A stretch of DNA of 60,899 nucleotides from Parafrankia discariae (lineage in GTDB: Bacteria; Actinomycetota; Actinomycetes; Frankiales; Frankiaceae): positions 1-60,899 of the forward strand of contig NZ_KB891221.1 in NCBI RefSeq assembly GCF_000373365.1, written 5' to 3'. Every line of letters starts with the position of its first letter. Position 1 is the stretch's first letter. Shown here in pieces: positions 42,182 to 50,607 of the stretch. The position numbers and the translations under genes are program-made. A model generated the notes under the pieces. That model ran no database searches. It was not told where the DNA came from and worked only from the letters and a program-made list of their open reading frames with translations.

Positions 42182-44221
42182 TCAGCGCAGGAAGGCGGCC
42201 GCGACGCCGGCGTCGACGGGGATGAGCAGGCCGGTCGTGTGGCTGAGCTCGCCCGAGCACACGGCCGCGACCGCGTTGGCCACATGCTCGGGCAGCACCT
42301 CCCGCCCGAGCAGGGTCCGCCGGGCGTAGAAGGCGCCGAGCTCCTCCTCGGGGATGCCGTAGACCGCCGCGCGCTGTGCGCCCCACCCGCCGGCGAAGAT
42401 GCCGCTGCCGCGCACGACGCCGTCCGGGTTGACGCCGTTGACCCGGATCCCGTGGCCGCCGAGCTCGGCGGCCAGCAGCCGGACCTGGTGCGCCTGGTCG
42501 GCCTTCGCGGCGCCGTAGGCGACGTTGTTCGGCCCGGCGAACAGCGCGTTCTTGGACACGATGTAGACGATGTCACCGCCGAGCCGCTGGTCGATCATGG
42601 CTCGCGCCGCGGCCCGCGCGACGAGGAAGCTCCCCTTCGCCATGACGTCGTGCTGCAGGTCCCAGTCCCGCTCGGTGGTCTCCAGCAGCGGCTTGGAGAT
42701 GGACAGGCCCGCGTTGTTGACGACGAGGTCGATCCCGCCGAAGGCGAGAAGTGTCGCCTCGACGGCGGCCTCGACCTCGTCCGCCTTCGTCACGTCGGCA
42801 CCTACGCCGACCGCGACATCGGCGCCGCCGAGATCGGCTGCCGCCGACACGGCCCTGTCCGGGTCTAGGTCGGCGACGACCACACAGGCGCCGTCGGCGG
42901 CGAGCCGGGCCGCGGTGGCCTGGCCGATGCCACTGGCCGCGCCGGTGACCAGCGCGACCCGGCCCGCGTGCCGCTTCGGGGACGGCAGGCGGCGCAGTTT
43001 CGCCTCCTCCAGCGCCCAGTACTCGATCCGGAACTTCTCGCTCTCCGGGATCGGGGCGTAGGACGAGACCGCCTCGGCGCCGCGCATCACATTGATCGCG
43101 TTGACGTAGAACTCGCCGGCGACCCGGGCCGTCTGCTTGTCCCGGCCGTAGGAGAACATGCCCACGCCCGGCACGAGGATGATCGCCGGGTCGGCGCCGC
43201 GCATCGGCGGCGAGTCGCCGGTGGCGTGCCGCTCGTAGTAGGAGCGGTAGTCGTCGCGGTAGGCCTCGTGCAGCTCCGCGAGCCGCTCGACGCACTCCTC
43301 GGGTGACGCCGAGGCCGGCAGGTCGAGCACCAGCGGGCGGACCTTCGTCCGCAGGAAGTGGTCGGGGCAGGACGTCCCGAGCCGGGCCAGCGCGAACAGC
43401 TTCTCGCTCGCCAGGAACTCCAGGACGGCGTCGCTGTCGGTGAAGTGGCCGACCATGCGGTGGTCGCGGGACGCCACCGCGCGCAGGTGGGGCGCGAGCG
43501 CGGCGGCCCGGGCGCGCCGTCGCTCGGCCGGCAGCGCGCGCCGGGCGTCGACCACGGCGCCGAAGGGCCGCGGCCGCCCGTGCCGCTCGAGGTGGAGCCG
43601 CGCCCGCTCGATGATCCAGGTGGAGTTGCGCTCGGACTCCTCGCTGGTGTCGCCCCACGCGGTGATGCCGTGCCCGCCGAGGATGCAGCCGACGGCGCCG
43701 GGGTTGTCCCGCCGCACGGCCGCGATGTCGAGGCCGAGCTGGAAGCCCGGCCGCCGCCACGGCACCCACACGACCTTCGTGCCGAACACGTCCTTCGTGA
43801 GCCGTTCACCGTCGGCGGCGGTCGCGAGGGCGATGCCGCTGTCCGGGTGCAGATGGTCGACGTGCGCGGCCTCGACGAGCCCGTGCATGGCGGTGTCGAT
43901 CGAGGGCGCGGCACCGCCCCGGCCGTGCAGGCAGAAGTCGAAGGCGGCGACCATCTCGTCCTCGCGGTCCGCGCCGGGGTAGACGTCCGCGAGGGCGCGC
44001 AGCCGGTCCAGCCGGAGCACGGCGAGGCCGGACTCGGTCAGCGTGCCGAGGTCGCCGCCCGACCCCTTGGCCCACATCAGCTCGACGTCGCGGCCGGTGA
44101 CCGGATCGGTCTCGACGCCCTTGGCGGAGGTGTTGCCGCCCGCGTAGTTGGTGTTGCGCGGGTCGGCTCCGAGCCGGTTCGACCGGGCGAGGAGCTCGGC
44201 GACGGTCCGGTTCCCGCTCAC
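42182..44221 (-). CDS. rhaDE: Fused rhamnulose-1-phosphate aldolase / lactaldehyde dehydrogenase
   Basis: A 679-residue bifunctional enzyme (RhaEW type). Residues ~1-400 are a class II aldolase/adducin domain that splits L-rhamnulose-1-phosphate into dihydroxyacetone phosphate and L-lactaldehyde; metal-binding histidines are in VDHLHPDSG and LGGHGITAWG, and NYAGGNTSAKG binds phosphate. Residues ~425-679 are an SDR domain (VTGAASGIGQATA, NNAG, YGAAKADQ) that oxidises lactaldehyde to L-lactate. The GTG start at 44221 overlaps the rhaI stop (GTGA). This fused form is typical of actinobacteria, Bacillus and rhizobia. Confidence 0.93.
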   Translation of the reverse strand: MSGNRTVAELLARSNRLGADPRNTNYAGGNTSAKGVETDPVTGRDVELMWAKGSGGDLGTLTESGLAVLRLDRLRALADVYPGADREDEMVAAFDFCLHGRGGAAPSIDTAMHGLVEAAHVDHLHPDSGIALATAADGERLTKDVFGTKVVWVPWRRPGFQLGLDIAAVRRDNPGAVGCILGGHGITAWGDTSEESERNSTWIIERARLHLERHGRPRPFGAVVDARRALPAERRRARAAALAPHLRAVASRDHRMVGHFTDSDAVLEFLASEKLFALARLGTSCPDHFLRTKVRPLVLDLPASASPEECVERLAELHEAYRDDYRSYYERHATGDSPPMRGADPAIILVPGVGMFSYGRDKQTARVAGEFYVNAINVMRGAEAVSSYAPIPESEKFRIEYWALEEAKLRRLPSPKRHAGRVALVTGAASGIGQATAARLAADGACVVVADLDPDRAVSAAADLGGADVAVGVGADVTKADEVEAAVEATLLAFGGIDLVVNNAGLSISKPLLETTERDWDLQHDVMAKGSFLVARAAARAMIDQRLGGDIVYIVSKNALFAGPNNVAYGAAKADQAHQVRLLAAELGGHGIRVNGVNPDGVVRGSGIFAGGWGAQRAAVYGIPEEELGAFYARRTLLGREVLPEHVANAVAAVCSGELSHTTGLLIPVDAGVAAAFLR

Positions 44222-45384
44222 GCGCCCCACCCTGCCTGGGTGCCGCCGACCCGCTCGGCCGCGACGCGCTGGGCGTAACCGCTGGCCCGGAAGGCCGCCA
44301 GGGGGTCGGCGGGCAGCCCGCGCGACTCACGCCAGCCGGCGAGGTCGGCGCGCACGTCGGTGTAGAAGGCGTCCATGAGGACGGCGTTCGCGGCCAGCAC
44401 GTCGCCGGCGAGCTCAGCCTCGGCGAGCGCGACCCGGTCGACGAGCAGCGCGCGGGCCGTCATCTCCTGGACGTTGAGCACGGATCGGATCTGGCCCGGG
44501 ATCTTCGCCTCGATGTTGTGGCACTGGTCGAGCATGAAGGTCACCTCGCTGCCCTCGTCGTAGCCACCACCCCGGACGACCTCGGTCATGATCCGGAACA
44601 GCTGGAAGGGGTCGGCGGCGCCGACGATCAGGTCGTCGTCGGCGTAGAAACGGGAGTTGAAGTCGAACGCGCCCAGCCGCCCCAGCCGGAGCAGCTGCAT
44701 CACGATGAACTCGATGTTGGTGTGCGGGGCGTGGTGGCCGGTGTCCAGACACACCACGGCACGCTCGCCGAGCGCGAGGCAGTGGACGTAGGCCGTGCCC
44801 CAGTCGGGGACGTCGGTCGCGTAGAAGGCCGGCTCGAACAGCTTGTACTCGAGCACGAGCCGCTGGTGCTCCGCCAGCCGGGCGTAGATCTGGCGCAGCG
44901 CGTCGGCGAGCCGGTCCTGCCGGTCGCGCAGGTCGGCCTGGCCGGGGTAGTTCAGCCCGTCGGGCAGCCAGATCTTCAGGTCGCGGCTGCCCGTCGCGTC
45001 CATGATGTCGACGCAGTCGAGGGCGTGTCTGACCGCCTTCGCCCGGACGCGCTCGTCGACGTGGCAGAGGCTGCCGAGCATGTAGTCGTCGTCCTGGAAC
45101 GTGTTCGTGTTGATCGTGCCGAGCCGGACGCCGTTGGCCCGCGCGTGCTCGCCCAGCTTGCCGAAGTCGTCGACGACGTCCCAGGGGATGTGCAGCGCGA
45201 CCGACGGCGCGAGCCCGGTCAGCCGGTGCACCTGCGCCGCGTCGGCGACCTTCTCGAACGGATCACGCGGGATGCCACGCTGCGTGAACACCTTGAACCG
45301 GGTCCCGGAGTTCCCGAACGCCCACGAGGGCAGCTCGATCTCCTGCCGAGCGAGATCCTCTGTCGTCTGGCTGAATGCCCGCAT
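44218..45384 (-). CDS. rhaI: L-rhamnose isomerase
   Basis: A 388-residue TIM-barrel aldose-ketose isomerase converting L-rhamnose to L-rhamnulose. Family features: FGNSGTRFKVFTQRGIPRDP, IPWDVVDD, LEYKLFEPAFYATDVPDWG with the metal-binding Glu, CLDTGHHAPHTNIEFIVMQL, FDFNSRFYADDDL and LDQCHNIE. It is the RhaI type found in actinobacteria and rhizobia, not E. coli RhaA. ATG 45384 follows a GTG in frame (45387); GGAAGGG lies upstream. First gene of the rhaI-rhaDE-rhaB-lldD-GH78 operon. Confidence 0.93.
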   Translation of the reverse strand: MRAFSQTTEDLARQEIELPSWAFGNSGTRFKVFTQRGIPRDPFEKVADAAQVHRLTGLAPSVALHIPWDVVDDFGKLGEHARANGVRLGTINTNTFQDDDYMLGSLCHVDERVRAKAVRHALDCVDIMDATGSRDLKIWLPDGLNYPGQADLRDRQDRLADALRQIYARLAEHQRLVLEYKLFEPAFYATDVPDWGTAYVHCLALGERAVVCLDTGHHAPHTNIEFIVMQLLRLGRLGAFDFNSRFYADDDLIVGAADPFQLFRIMTEVVRGGGYDEGSEVTFMLDQCHNIEAKIPGQIRSVLNVQEMTARALLVDRVALAEAELAGDVLAANAVLMDAFYTDVRADLAGWRESRGLPADPLAAFRASGYAQRVAAERVGGTQAGWGA

Positions 45385-45437
45385 CACTGCCAGCCCTTCC
45401 GGTCGCCAGCCCTTCCGGCCGCTGTGAGATCTTGTAA

Positions 45438-45450
45438 ATTGTCACACAAT
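45438..45450. promoter_or_regulatory. ATTGT-cac-ACAAT operator in front of rhaI
   Basis: A 5-bp-armed palindrome ATTGTCACACAAT inside a larger imperfect one (TGTGAGATCTTGT...ACAATCTCGCA, about 45423-45456), 54 bp upstream of rhaI. The gap is AT-rich compared with its surroundings. The DeoR-type regulator encoded immediately upstream is the probable ligand. Confidence 0.5.
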
Positions 45451-45552
45451 CTCGCACGGCCGGCAATCGTGAACCGAGAAGGCAGTCGTCAGCCGAGAAG
45501 GAGAGGCACCCAGCCGCACACCGGCAGGCGCGGCGGCGTCACCGGAGCCGCG

Positions 45553-46314
45553 TCACCGGACCTGCGTCACCCGCCGGTAGGGCGCCAGCCGGTCGTCCTG
45601 CGGGTCGAGCTCGGTCACCAGCCAGTCGACGCGGTCCCAGTCGAGCCAGCGCGCGACGGCCCGCGTGCCGAGCTTCGAGGAGTCGACGGCCAGGACGATC
45701 TGCTCGGCGCCGGCGGCCAGCGCGCGCTTGACGTCGGCCTCCTCCGGGGTCTCCTCCAGCGGGCCCGCCCGCTCGTCGAGGGCCGCCGCCGAGGCGAACA
45801 GCCGCCGCACGGTGATGTCCGCCGCCGCCCGGCTCGCCAGCGGGCCGACCAGGCTGCCGGTCCGGGGATCGAGCCGCCCGCCGGTCAGCAGCACCGAGAT
45901 CCCCGGCCTGTCCCGCAGCACGCCGAACGTGTCGGGCCCGTTCGTGACGACGAGCAGGTCGTCCGCGCCGGTCAGAGCACCGGCGAGCCGCATGACCGTC
46001 GAGGACGCGTCGAACGCGACCGCGCCGCCGTCCGGGACGAGCCCGGTGAGTTTCGCCGCGATCCGCGACTTCGCCGCCGCCATCCGGTCCCGCCGCTGGG
46101 CGAAGCTGCGCGGGCCGACGGAGCGTGCCCCGCCGCGCACCCGGCGGGCCACCCCACGTTCCTCCAGCTGGAACAGGTCCCGGCGGATCGTCATCTCGCT
46201 GACGTTGAGCGCCGCCGCCGCGGCGGTGATGGTGACTGCCCCCTGATCCCTGAGCTGGTCACTCAGCCAGGTCAGGCGATCCTCGCCGGGGACGTTCCGC
46301 TGGGGCAGTGACAC
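45553..46314 (-). CDS. DeoR-family transcriptional regulator of rhamnose genes
   Basis: A 253-residue DeoR/GlpR regulator. The N-terminal helix-turn-helix is GAVTITAAAAALNVSEMTIR followed by RDLFQLEERGVARRVRGGA (the R-R-D-L...L..L.G...R.HGG pattern with Arg for His). The C-terminal sugar-phosphate-isomerase-like sensor domain contains VAFDASSTV and TNGPDTFGVL. GTG start at 46314 with GAGG five bases upstream. It is transcribed in the same direction as the rhamnose operon, 168 bp before rhaI; the inducer is probably rhamnulose or a rhamnulose phosphate. Unlike rhaR/rhaS of enterobacteria it is not AraC-type. Confidence 0.85.
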   Translation of the reverse strand: MSLPQRNVPGEDRLTWLSDQLRDQGAVTITAAAAALNVSEMTIRRDLFQLEERGVARRVRGGARSVGPRSFAQRRDRMAAAKSRIAAKLTGLVPDGGAVAFDASSTVMRLAGALTGADDLLVVTNGPDTFGVLRDRPGISVLLTGGRLDPRTGSLVGPLASRAAADITVRRLFASAAALDERAGPLEETPEEADVKRALAAGAEQIVLAVDSSKLGTRAVARWLDWDRVDWLVTELDPQDDRLAPYRRVTQVR

Positions 46315-46439
46315 AGGGACCTCGCCGGGCGCGGCGTTACGTGTGTGAGAACGATGTGCGAAGCGACGTCAGGCTAACGCACCCGCCGTGGCCGCGAGCC
46401 GCGGCCACCACCCCCACCCTCGCAGCCCACCCCTGCTAC
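46315..46439. other. Divergent spacer between DeoR gene and GH43 promoter
   Basis: GC-rich spacer with CCGCGAGCCGCGG-type self-complementary runs near 46390-46405. I see no gene and no clear promoter for the DeoR gene in it. Confidence 0.3.
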
Positions 46440-46497
46440 TTGCGCGTACCAATCACTTGATGCTAGCTTGATCTTCATTAATACTATTACGTGCTAG
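46440..46497 (+). promoter_or_regulatory. Promoter/operator module of the GH43 unit
   Basis: TTGCGC (46440-46445), 18 bp, TAGCTT (46464-46469), then CTATTACGTGCTAG (46484-46497), 44 bp after the -35 box. Both the boxes and all spacings equal those of 17580-17637. The spacer here is not a clear palindrome, in contrast to that site. The surrounding 60 bp are AT-rich, unusual for this DNA. Confidence 0.6.
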
Positions 46498-46609
46498 TTT
46501 TTCTAGGGAATCAGTTTTCCAAGGCACCATTTTTCCAGGGCACCAGCACAGCGGCCTCGACTGCGAGCGCTCCGCACGGCCGTTCACGGTCAGGAACTCG
46601 AGGACAAGA

Positions 46610-46747
46610 ATGGGGACAGCGGACCGTCCGACGCCGGCCATGGACGAGGAGTGTTCCTCCGCATGGCAGCTCATTGGTGACAATCAGTACGGCGGCAATC
46701 TCCCCGAGATCACCGAGGAGATAATTCCGCGCTCTCGCGGCCCGTGA
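46610..46747 (+). CDS. Small ORF of unknown function in the GH43 leader
   Basis: A 45-residue frame starting at an ATG with a well-placed GAGGACAAGA, encoding MGTADRPTPAMDEECSSAWQ, then LIGDNQYGGNLPEITEEI and ending PRSRGP. I do not recognise it. Its acidic composition and lower GC differ from the shadow frames around it. It may be a real small protein, a leader, or the truncated start of a deleted gene behind the promoter at 46440. It ends 99 bp before the GH43 start. Confidence 0.3.
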   Translation: MGTADRPTPAMDEECSSAWQLIGDNQYGGNLPEITEEIIPRSRGP

Positions 46748-46845
46748 ACGCTGGCTCACACGGGTGCTCGCCCGCACCAGCGGTCACCATCCCGGAAGCT
46801 CCCACCCTGCGGGGTGAGCGCGAGTCAAGAAGATTCCGGGAAGTC

Positions 46846-48210
46846 ATGAACGTCAATCCGATTCTGCCCGGCTTTCACCCGGACCCGTCGATCTGCCGGG
46901 TGGGCGATGACTACTACCTCGTGACGTCGAGCTTCGAGTACTTTCCCGGGGTGCCGATCTTCCACAGCACGGATCTCATCGGCTGGGAACAGATCGGCAA
47001 CGTGCTCGACCGCCCCACCCAGCTGAACGTGACCCCGGGCCTGGCCTCGGCCAGCACCGGGATCTTCGCGCCGACCCTGCGCCACCATGACGGCAGGTTC
47101 TGGCTGATCACGACGAACTTCGCCGACGTCCGCAGGGGCCACCTCATCGTCCAGGCGACCGATCCGGCCGGCGCCTGGACCGACCCCGTCCACACCGGCG
47201 GGGCGACGGTCGGGATCGACCCCGACCTGGCCTGGGACGAGAACGGCACCTGTCATCTCACGTGGTGCTTCCCCGGGCAGATCATGCAGGCCGCCGTCGA
47301 CCCGGAGAGCGGCAAGCTGCTCTCCGAGCCCCGCGGGCTGTGGAGCGGGACGGGGCTCGCCCACCCCGAAGACCCGCACCTGTTCCGCCGGGACGGCTGG
47401 TGGTACCTGGTCATCGCCGAGGGCGGCACCGAACACCCGGTCCAGAGCACCGGCCACGCCGATCTCGTCGAGCTTCCCGGCGGTGAGTGGGCGATGGTGC
47501 ACCTGGGGGTACGCCCACGCGGCACGTTCCCGAAGTTTCACGTCAACGGCCGTGAATCGTTCCTGACCGGCATCACCTGGGCCGATGGCTGGCCGGTGGT
47601 GGTGGAGGATCGATTCCCGGTGCCGGTCCGGGACAACTCCTTCACCGACGAGTTCCCCACGCCGACGCTGCACCCCCGCTGGATCTCCCCCGGGACCGAC
47701 CCGCGGACCTTCACCCGCCATCGAGCCGGCGGCGGAGTCGCCCTGGCGGCCGGCCGGGCACCCGACGCGGGCCAGGCCAAGCACCTGCTGGCCGTGCGCG
47801 CCCAGGACCCACAGTGGCAGGCCACCGCGGTCATCCCCGAGGGCGACGCCGGCCTGACCATCCGGATCGACGACGCCCACTGGGTCGCCACCGAACGGCG
47901 CGGGGACGTGCTGACGGCCAGGACGGTCCTCGGCCCACTCGACCAGACCCTCGCGACCACCACCGGGATCAGCCCGAGCGAGGCGCTCGCCGTCCACGCC
48001 GTGACGCACGCCGACGCCGCCAGCTTCCGCGCCGGCCCCGACCAGCTCGAACTCGGCCACCTCAGCGACGGTGAGTTCCGCCTGCTCGCCACGGTCGACG
48101 GGCGCTACCTCTCGACCGAGGTCGCCGGCGGTTTCACCGGGCGCGTCGTCGGAGTCGAGGCGATCGGCGCCGACGCCACCCTGTCACGCTTCGAATACCA
48201 GGCCCGGTGA
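46846..48210 (+). CDS. GH43 beta-xylosidase-like, with internal deletion
   Basis: A 454-residue GH43 enzyme (five-bladed propeller plus C-terminal concanavalin-like domain). MNVNPILPGFHPDPSICRVG holds the base Asp14, TVGIDPDLAWDENG the pKa-modulating Asp near residue 127, and AHPEDPHLFRRDG the general-acid Glu. After IAEGGTE the sequence passes directly to HPVQSTGHADLVEL, whereas beta-xylosidases of this type have about 30 more residues (GHAV...ARS...GP...NPIL...). The deletion is in frame near 47431-47436 and removes part of a blade, so activity is doubtful although all three catalytic acids remain. Family members are ~530 residues. No signal peptide; it has its own LacI-type promoter. Confidence 0.85.
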   Translation: MNVNPILPGFHPDPSICRVGDDYYLVTSSFEYFPGVPIFHSTDLIGWEQIGNVLDRPTQLNVTPGLASASTGIFAPTLRHHDGRFWLITTNFADVRRGHLIVQATDPAGAWTDPVHTGGATVGIDPDLAWDENGTCHLTWCFPGQIMQAAVDPESGKLLSEPRGLWSGTGLAHPEDPHLFRRDGWWYLVIAEGGTEHPVQSTGHADLVELPGGEWAMVHLGVRPRGTFPKFHVNGRESFLTGITWADGWPVVVEDRFPVPVRDNSFTDEFPTPTLHPRWISPGTDPRTFTRHRAGGGVALAAGRAPDAGQAKHLLAVRAQDPQWQATAVIPEGDAGLTIRIDDAHWVATERRGDVLTARTVLGPLDQTLATTTGISPSEALAVHAVTHADAASFRAGPDQLELGHLSDGEFRLLATVDGRYLSTEVAGGFTGRVVGVEAIGADATLSRFEYQAR

Positions 48211-48225
48211 CCCGCCGGCGCGCGA

Positions 48226-49137
48226 CTAGCCCTTGAACGGTTGCACCGGCTGGCCGTGGGCTCCCGGGGCGAAGGCGAACACCGCGCCCGCGGCCGGATA
48301 CCGGGTGAGGTCGGTATCGACCTGGGAGGTGGTGATGAAGAGCGTGTCGAGGCGGTCGCCACCGAAGGTGCACGCCGTCACCCGGGGCACGGGCAGCGGT
48401 ACGATCCCGTCGAGGCGGCCGGCGGGTGAGTAGCGGTGGACCGCGCCGCCGCCCCACAGCGCCACCCACAGGTAGCCGTCGGCGTCGACGGTGAGCCCGT
48501 CAGGCACGCCCGCGTCGGCAGGGACGGTGACCAGGGTCCGACGGTTGCTCAGCCCCCGTTCCGAATCGTAGTCGAAGACGTCCACCCGTGACGTCGGCGA
48601 GTCGACGTAGTACGCCCGCGCGCCGTCAGGGCTCCAGGCCAGCCCGTTGGAGACGGTGACGCCGGTCAGCACGACGCTGACGGTGCCGTCGGGGGCGAGC
48701 CGGTAGAGCGAACCGGCGCCGGTCGTCTCGGCGTAGGCCATGGATCCGCAGTAGAAGCGGCCGTCCGGGTCACAGCCGCCGTCGTTCATCCGGACCCCGG
48801 CACCGGCGTCCCACAGATCTCCGAGATACCGGCGGACGCCGGCGGTGAGGCCAGCCGGGTCAGGCGGATCAGCCGGGTCAGCGGGCTCGGCGTGGTCGAT
48901 GAGCGCGAAGCCGCGTTCCAGCGCGAGCACCGTCCCACCCGCGGCTCGTGGTCGCAGCGCCGCAGCCACGGCGCCGACATGGTCGCGGCGGACGGCGCCG
49001 CTCGTGGTGTCGACGGCGAGGACGTCACCGGCCAGCAGGTCGACGCAGCGCAGGCCGCCCCAGTCGGGGCTCCAGACCGGGCCCTCGCCGTGGAAGGCCA
49101 CCGGGTCGGTGATCTGCTCGGGGCGGTCGGTGGCCAC
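48226..49137 (-). CDS. SMP-30/gluconolactonase-family sugar lactonase
   Basis: A 303-residue six-bladed propeller of the SMP-30/regucalcin family that hydrolyses aldonolactones with a bound divalent metal. Seen: FHGEGPVWSPDWGGL (metal-binding Glu), VRMNDGGCDPDGRFYCGSMA (Asn/Asp ligands), TVSNGLAWSPDGARAYYVDS and VPDGLTVDADGYLWVALWGG. GTG start at 49137, 3 bp after the aldehyde dehydrogenase stop. Last gene in the sugar-acid operon; it would open the lactone made by a sugar dehydrogenase, giving the acid used by the dehydratase at 51650-52813. Confidence 0.88.
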   Translation of the reverse strand: MATDRPEQITDPVAFHGEGPVWSPDWGGLRCVDLLAGDVLAVDTTSGAVRRDHVGAVAAALRPRAAGGTVLALERGFALIDHAEPADPADPPDPAGLTAGVRRYLGDLWDAGAGVRMNDGGCDPDGRFYCGSMAYAETTGAGSLYRLAPDGTVSVVLTGVTVSNGLAWSPDGARAYYVDSPTSRVDVFDYDSERGLSNRRTLVTVPADAGVPDGLTVDADGYLWVALWGGGAVHRYSPAGRLDGIVPLPVPRVTACTFGGDRLDTLFITTSQVDTDLTRYPAAGAVFAFAPGAHGQPVQPFKG

Positions 49138-49140
49138 CGG

Positions 49141-50607
49141 TCAGACGCCGCGGCCGCGCTGGGGGATCCCCCAGGGATTGTCGTCACGCAGGGGCTCGGG
49201 CAGCAGGCGCTCGGGTAGCGACTGGTACGTGACGGGCCGCAGGAACCGGGAGATCGAGGTCGTCCCGACCGAGGTGTGCAGGGACGTCGTCGCCGGGTAC
49301 GGGCCGCCGTGGGTCATGGCCGGGCTGACCGACACGCCGGTCGGCCATCCGTTCCACAACACCCGCCCGGCCCGTTCCCGCAGCTCGGCGAGCAGGTCCG
49401 CGGCGAGGACGTCGTCGGTGTCCTCGCCGTGCACGGTGGCGGTGAGCTGTCCGCCGAGCGCCCGGGCCACCGCGAGCAGGTCGGATGGATCGTCGTAGGC
49501 GACGAGCAGCGACGTCGGGCCGAAGCACTCGACCGCTAGCGCGCCCGGGTCGCGCAGCCAGTCGGCGACACCGGTGGCCAGCAGAGTCGGCGTCACGCCG
49601 GTCGTCGTCCCGGCGCCGGCGGCCAGCACCCGAACCGCGGGATGGCCTGTGAGCCCGTCGAGGGTGTCCCGGTAGCCGGCCGCGATCCGCTCCCCCAGCA
49701 GCGGGGTGGCCGGGCGCGCGGACACCAGCCGGACGAGGTCCGCTTCGGCTGATCCGGCCGGGGCGAACAGGAGGCCGGGCTTGGTGCAGAACTGGCCGGT
49801 GCCCAGCGTGTAGGACTCGACGTAGCCGGCCCAGATCTCCGGCCCGCGCCGAGCGGCGGCGGCCTCGGTCACGAAGACCGGGTTGACGCTGCCCATCTCG
49901 GCGTAGAACGGGATCGGCTCGTCGCGGGCGGCGGCGAGGTTGAAAAGGAGCCGGCCGGCGTGCTCCGAGCCGGTGAAGGCACCGGCCCGTACCCGCGGGT
50001 CGACGAGAGCGGCCCGTGCCGGCTCGTCACCTTCGATCAGGGCCAGTGTCCCCGCGGGCGCACCGGCGGCGGCCAGCACGTCCGTGACGACGGCGGCAGT
50101 GAGACGGGACAGCTCCGGATGGCCGGGGTGGGCCTTGAGCAGCACCGGACAGCCCGCGGCGAGCGCGGCGGCGGTGTCCCCACCGGCGACGCTGAACGCG
50201 AAGGGAAAGTTCGAGGCGGCGAAGACGAGCACCGGCCCGACCGGGATCAGCATCCGGCGCAGGTCGGGACGCGGCCCGGTGGGCCAGGCCGGGTCGGGTG
50301 GGTCGATCGTCGCCTCGAGGTACCGGCCGTCGTCGAGGAGCCCGGCGAACAGGCGGAGCTGGAACGTGGTGCGGACCAGCTCACCGCGCAGGCGCGGTTC
50401 GGGCAGCCGGGTCTCGCGCATCGCGACCGGGACCAGGGTCTCGGCGGCGGCGTCCAGGGCGTCGGCCACCGCGCGCAGCAGCGACGCTCGCGCGGCCGGC
50501 GCGAGCGCGCCGAACGGCCGGGCCGCCGCCGCGGCGGCGGCGAGCAGCCCTTCGGTGTCGGTCGTGACGGTGGGCACGGCCATCCTTCCGTTGACGAGGT
50601 TCCTCAC
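49141..50607 (-). CDS. Aldehyde dehydrogenase (alpha-ketoglutarate-semialdehyde type)
   Basis: A 488-residue NAD(P)-dependent aldehyde dehydrogenase of the branch including 2,5-dioxovalerate (alpha-ketoglutarate semialdehyde) dehydrogenases. Features: FAASNFPFAFSVAGGDTAAA, the general-base Glu in YAEMGSVNPVF and the catalytic Cys in GTGQFCTKPGL; ECFGPTSLLVAYDD near the end. GTG at 50607 overlaps the upstream gene's stop (GTGA); an ATG 8 codons on (50583) is an alternative. In a sugar-acid operon it suggests the Weimberg-type end step to 2-oxoglutarate, or oxidation of a sugar-derived aldehyde. Confidence 0.85.
   Translation of the reverse strand: MRNLVNGRMAVPTVTTDTEGLLAAAAAAARPFGALAPAARASLLRAVADALDAAAETLVPVAMRETRLPEPRLRGELVRTTFQLRLFAGLLDDGRYLEATIDPPDPAWPTGPRPDLRRMLIPVGPVLVFAASNFPFAFSVAGGDTAAALAAGCPVLLKAHPGHPELSRLTAAVVTDVLAAAGAPAGTLALIEGDEPARAALVDPRVRAGAFTGSEHAGRLLFNLAAARDEPIPFYAEMGSVNPVFVTEAAAARRGPEIWAGYVESYTLGTGQFCTKPGLLFAPAGSAEADLVRLVSARPATPLLGERIAAGYRDTLDGLTGHPAVRVLAAGAGTTTGVTPTLLATGVADWLRDPGALAVECFGPTSLLVAYDDPSDLLAVARALGGQLTATVHGEDTDDVLAADLLAELRERAGRVLWNGWPTGVSVSPAMTHGGPYPATTSLHTSVGTTSISRFLRPVTYQSLPERLLPEPLRDDNPWGIPQRGRGV

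Noticed and set aside
46453-46777. Two minus-strand frames and one plus-strand frame in the AT-richer region before GH43
   Set aside because: They lack ribosome-binding sites and family similarity and overlap the promoter module; only the 45-residue frame at 46610 was kept, at low confidence.
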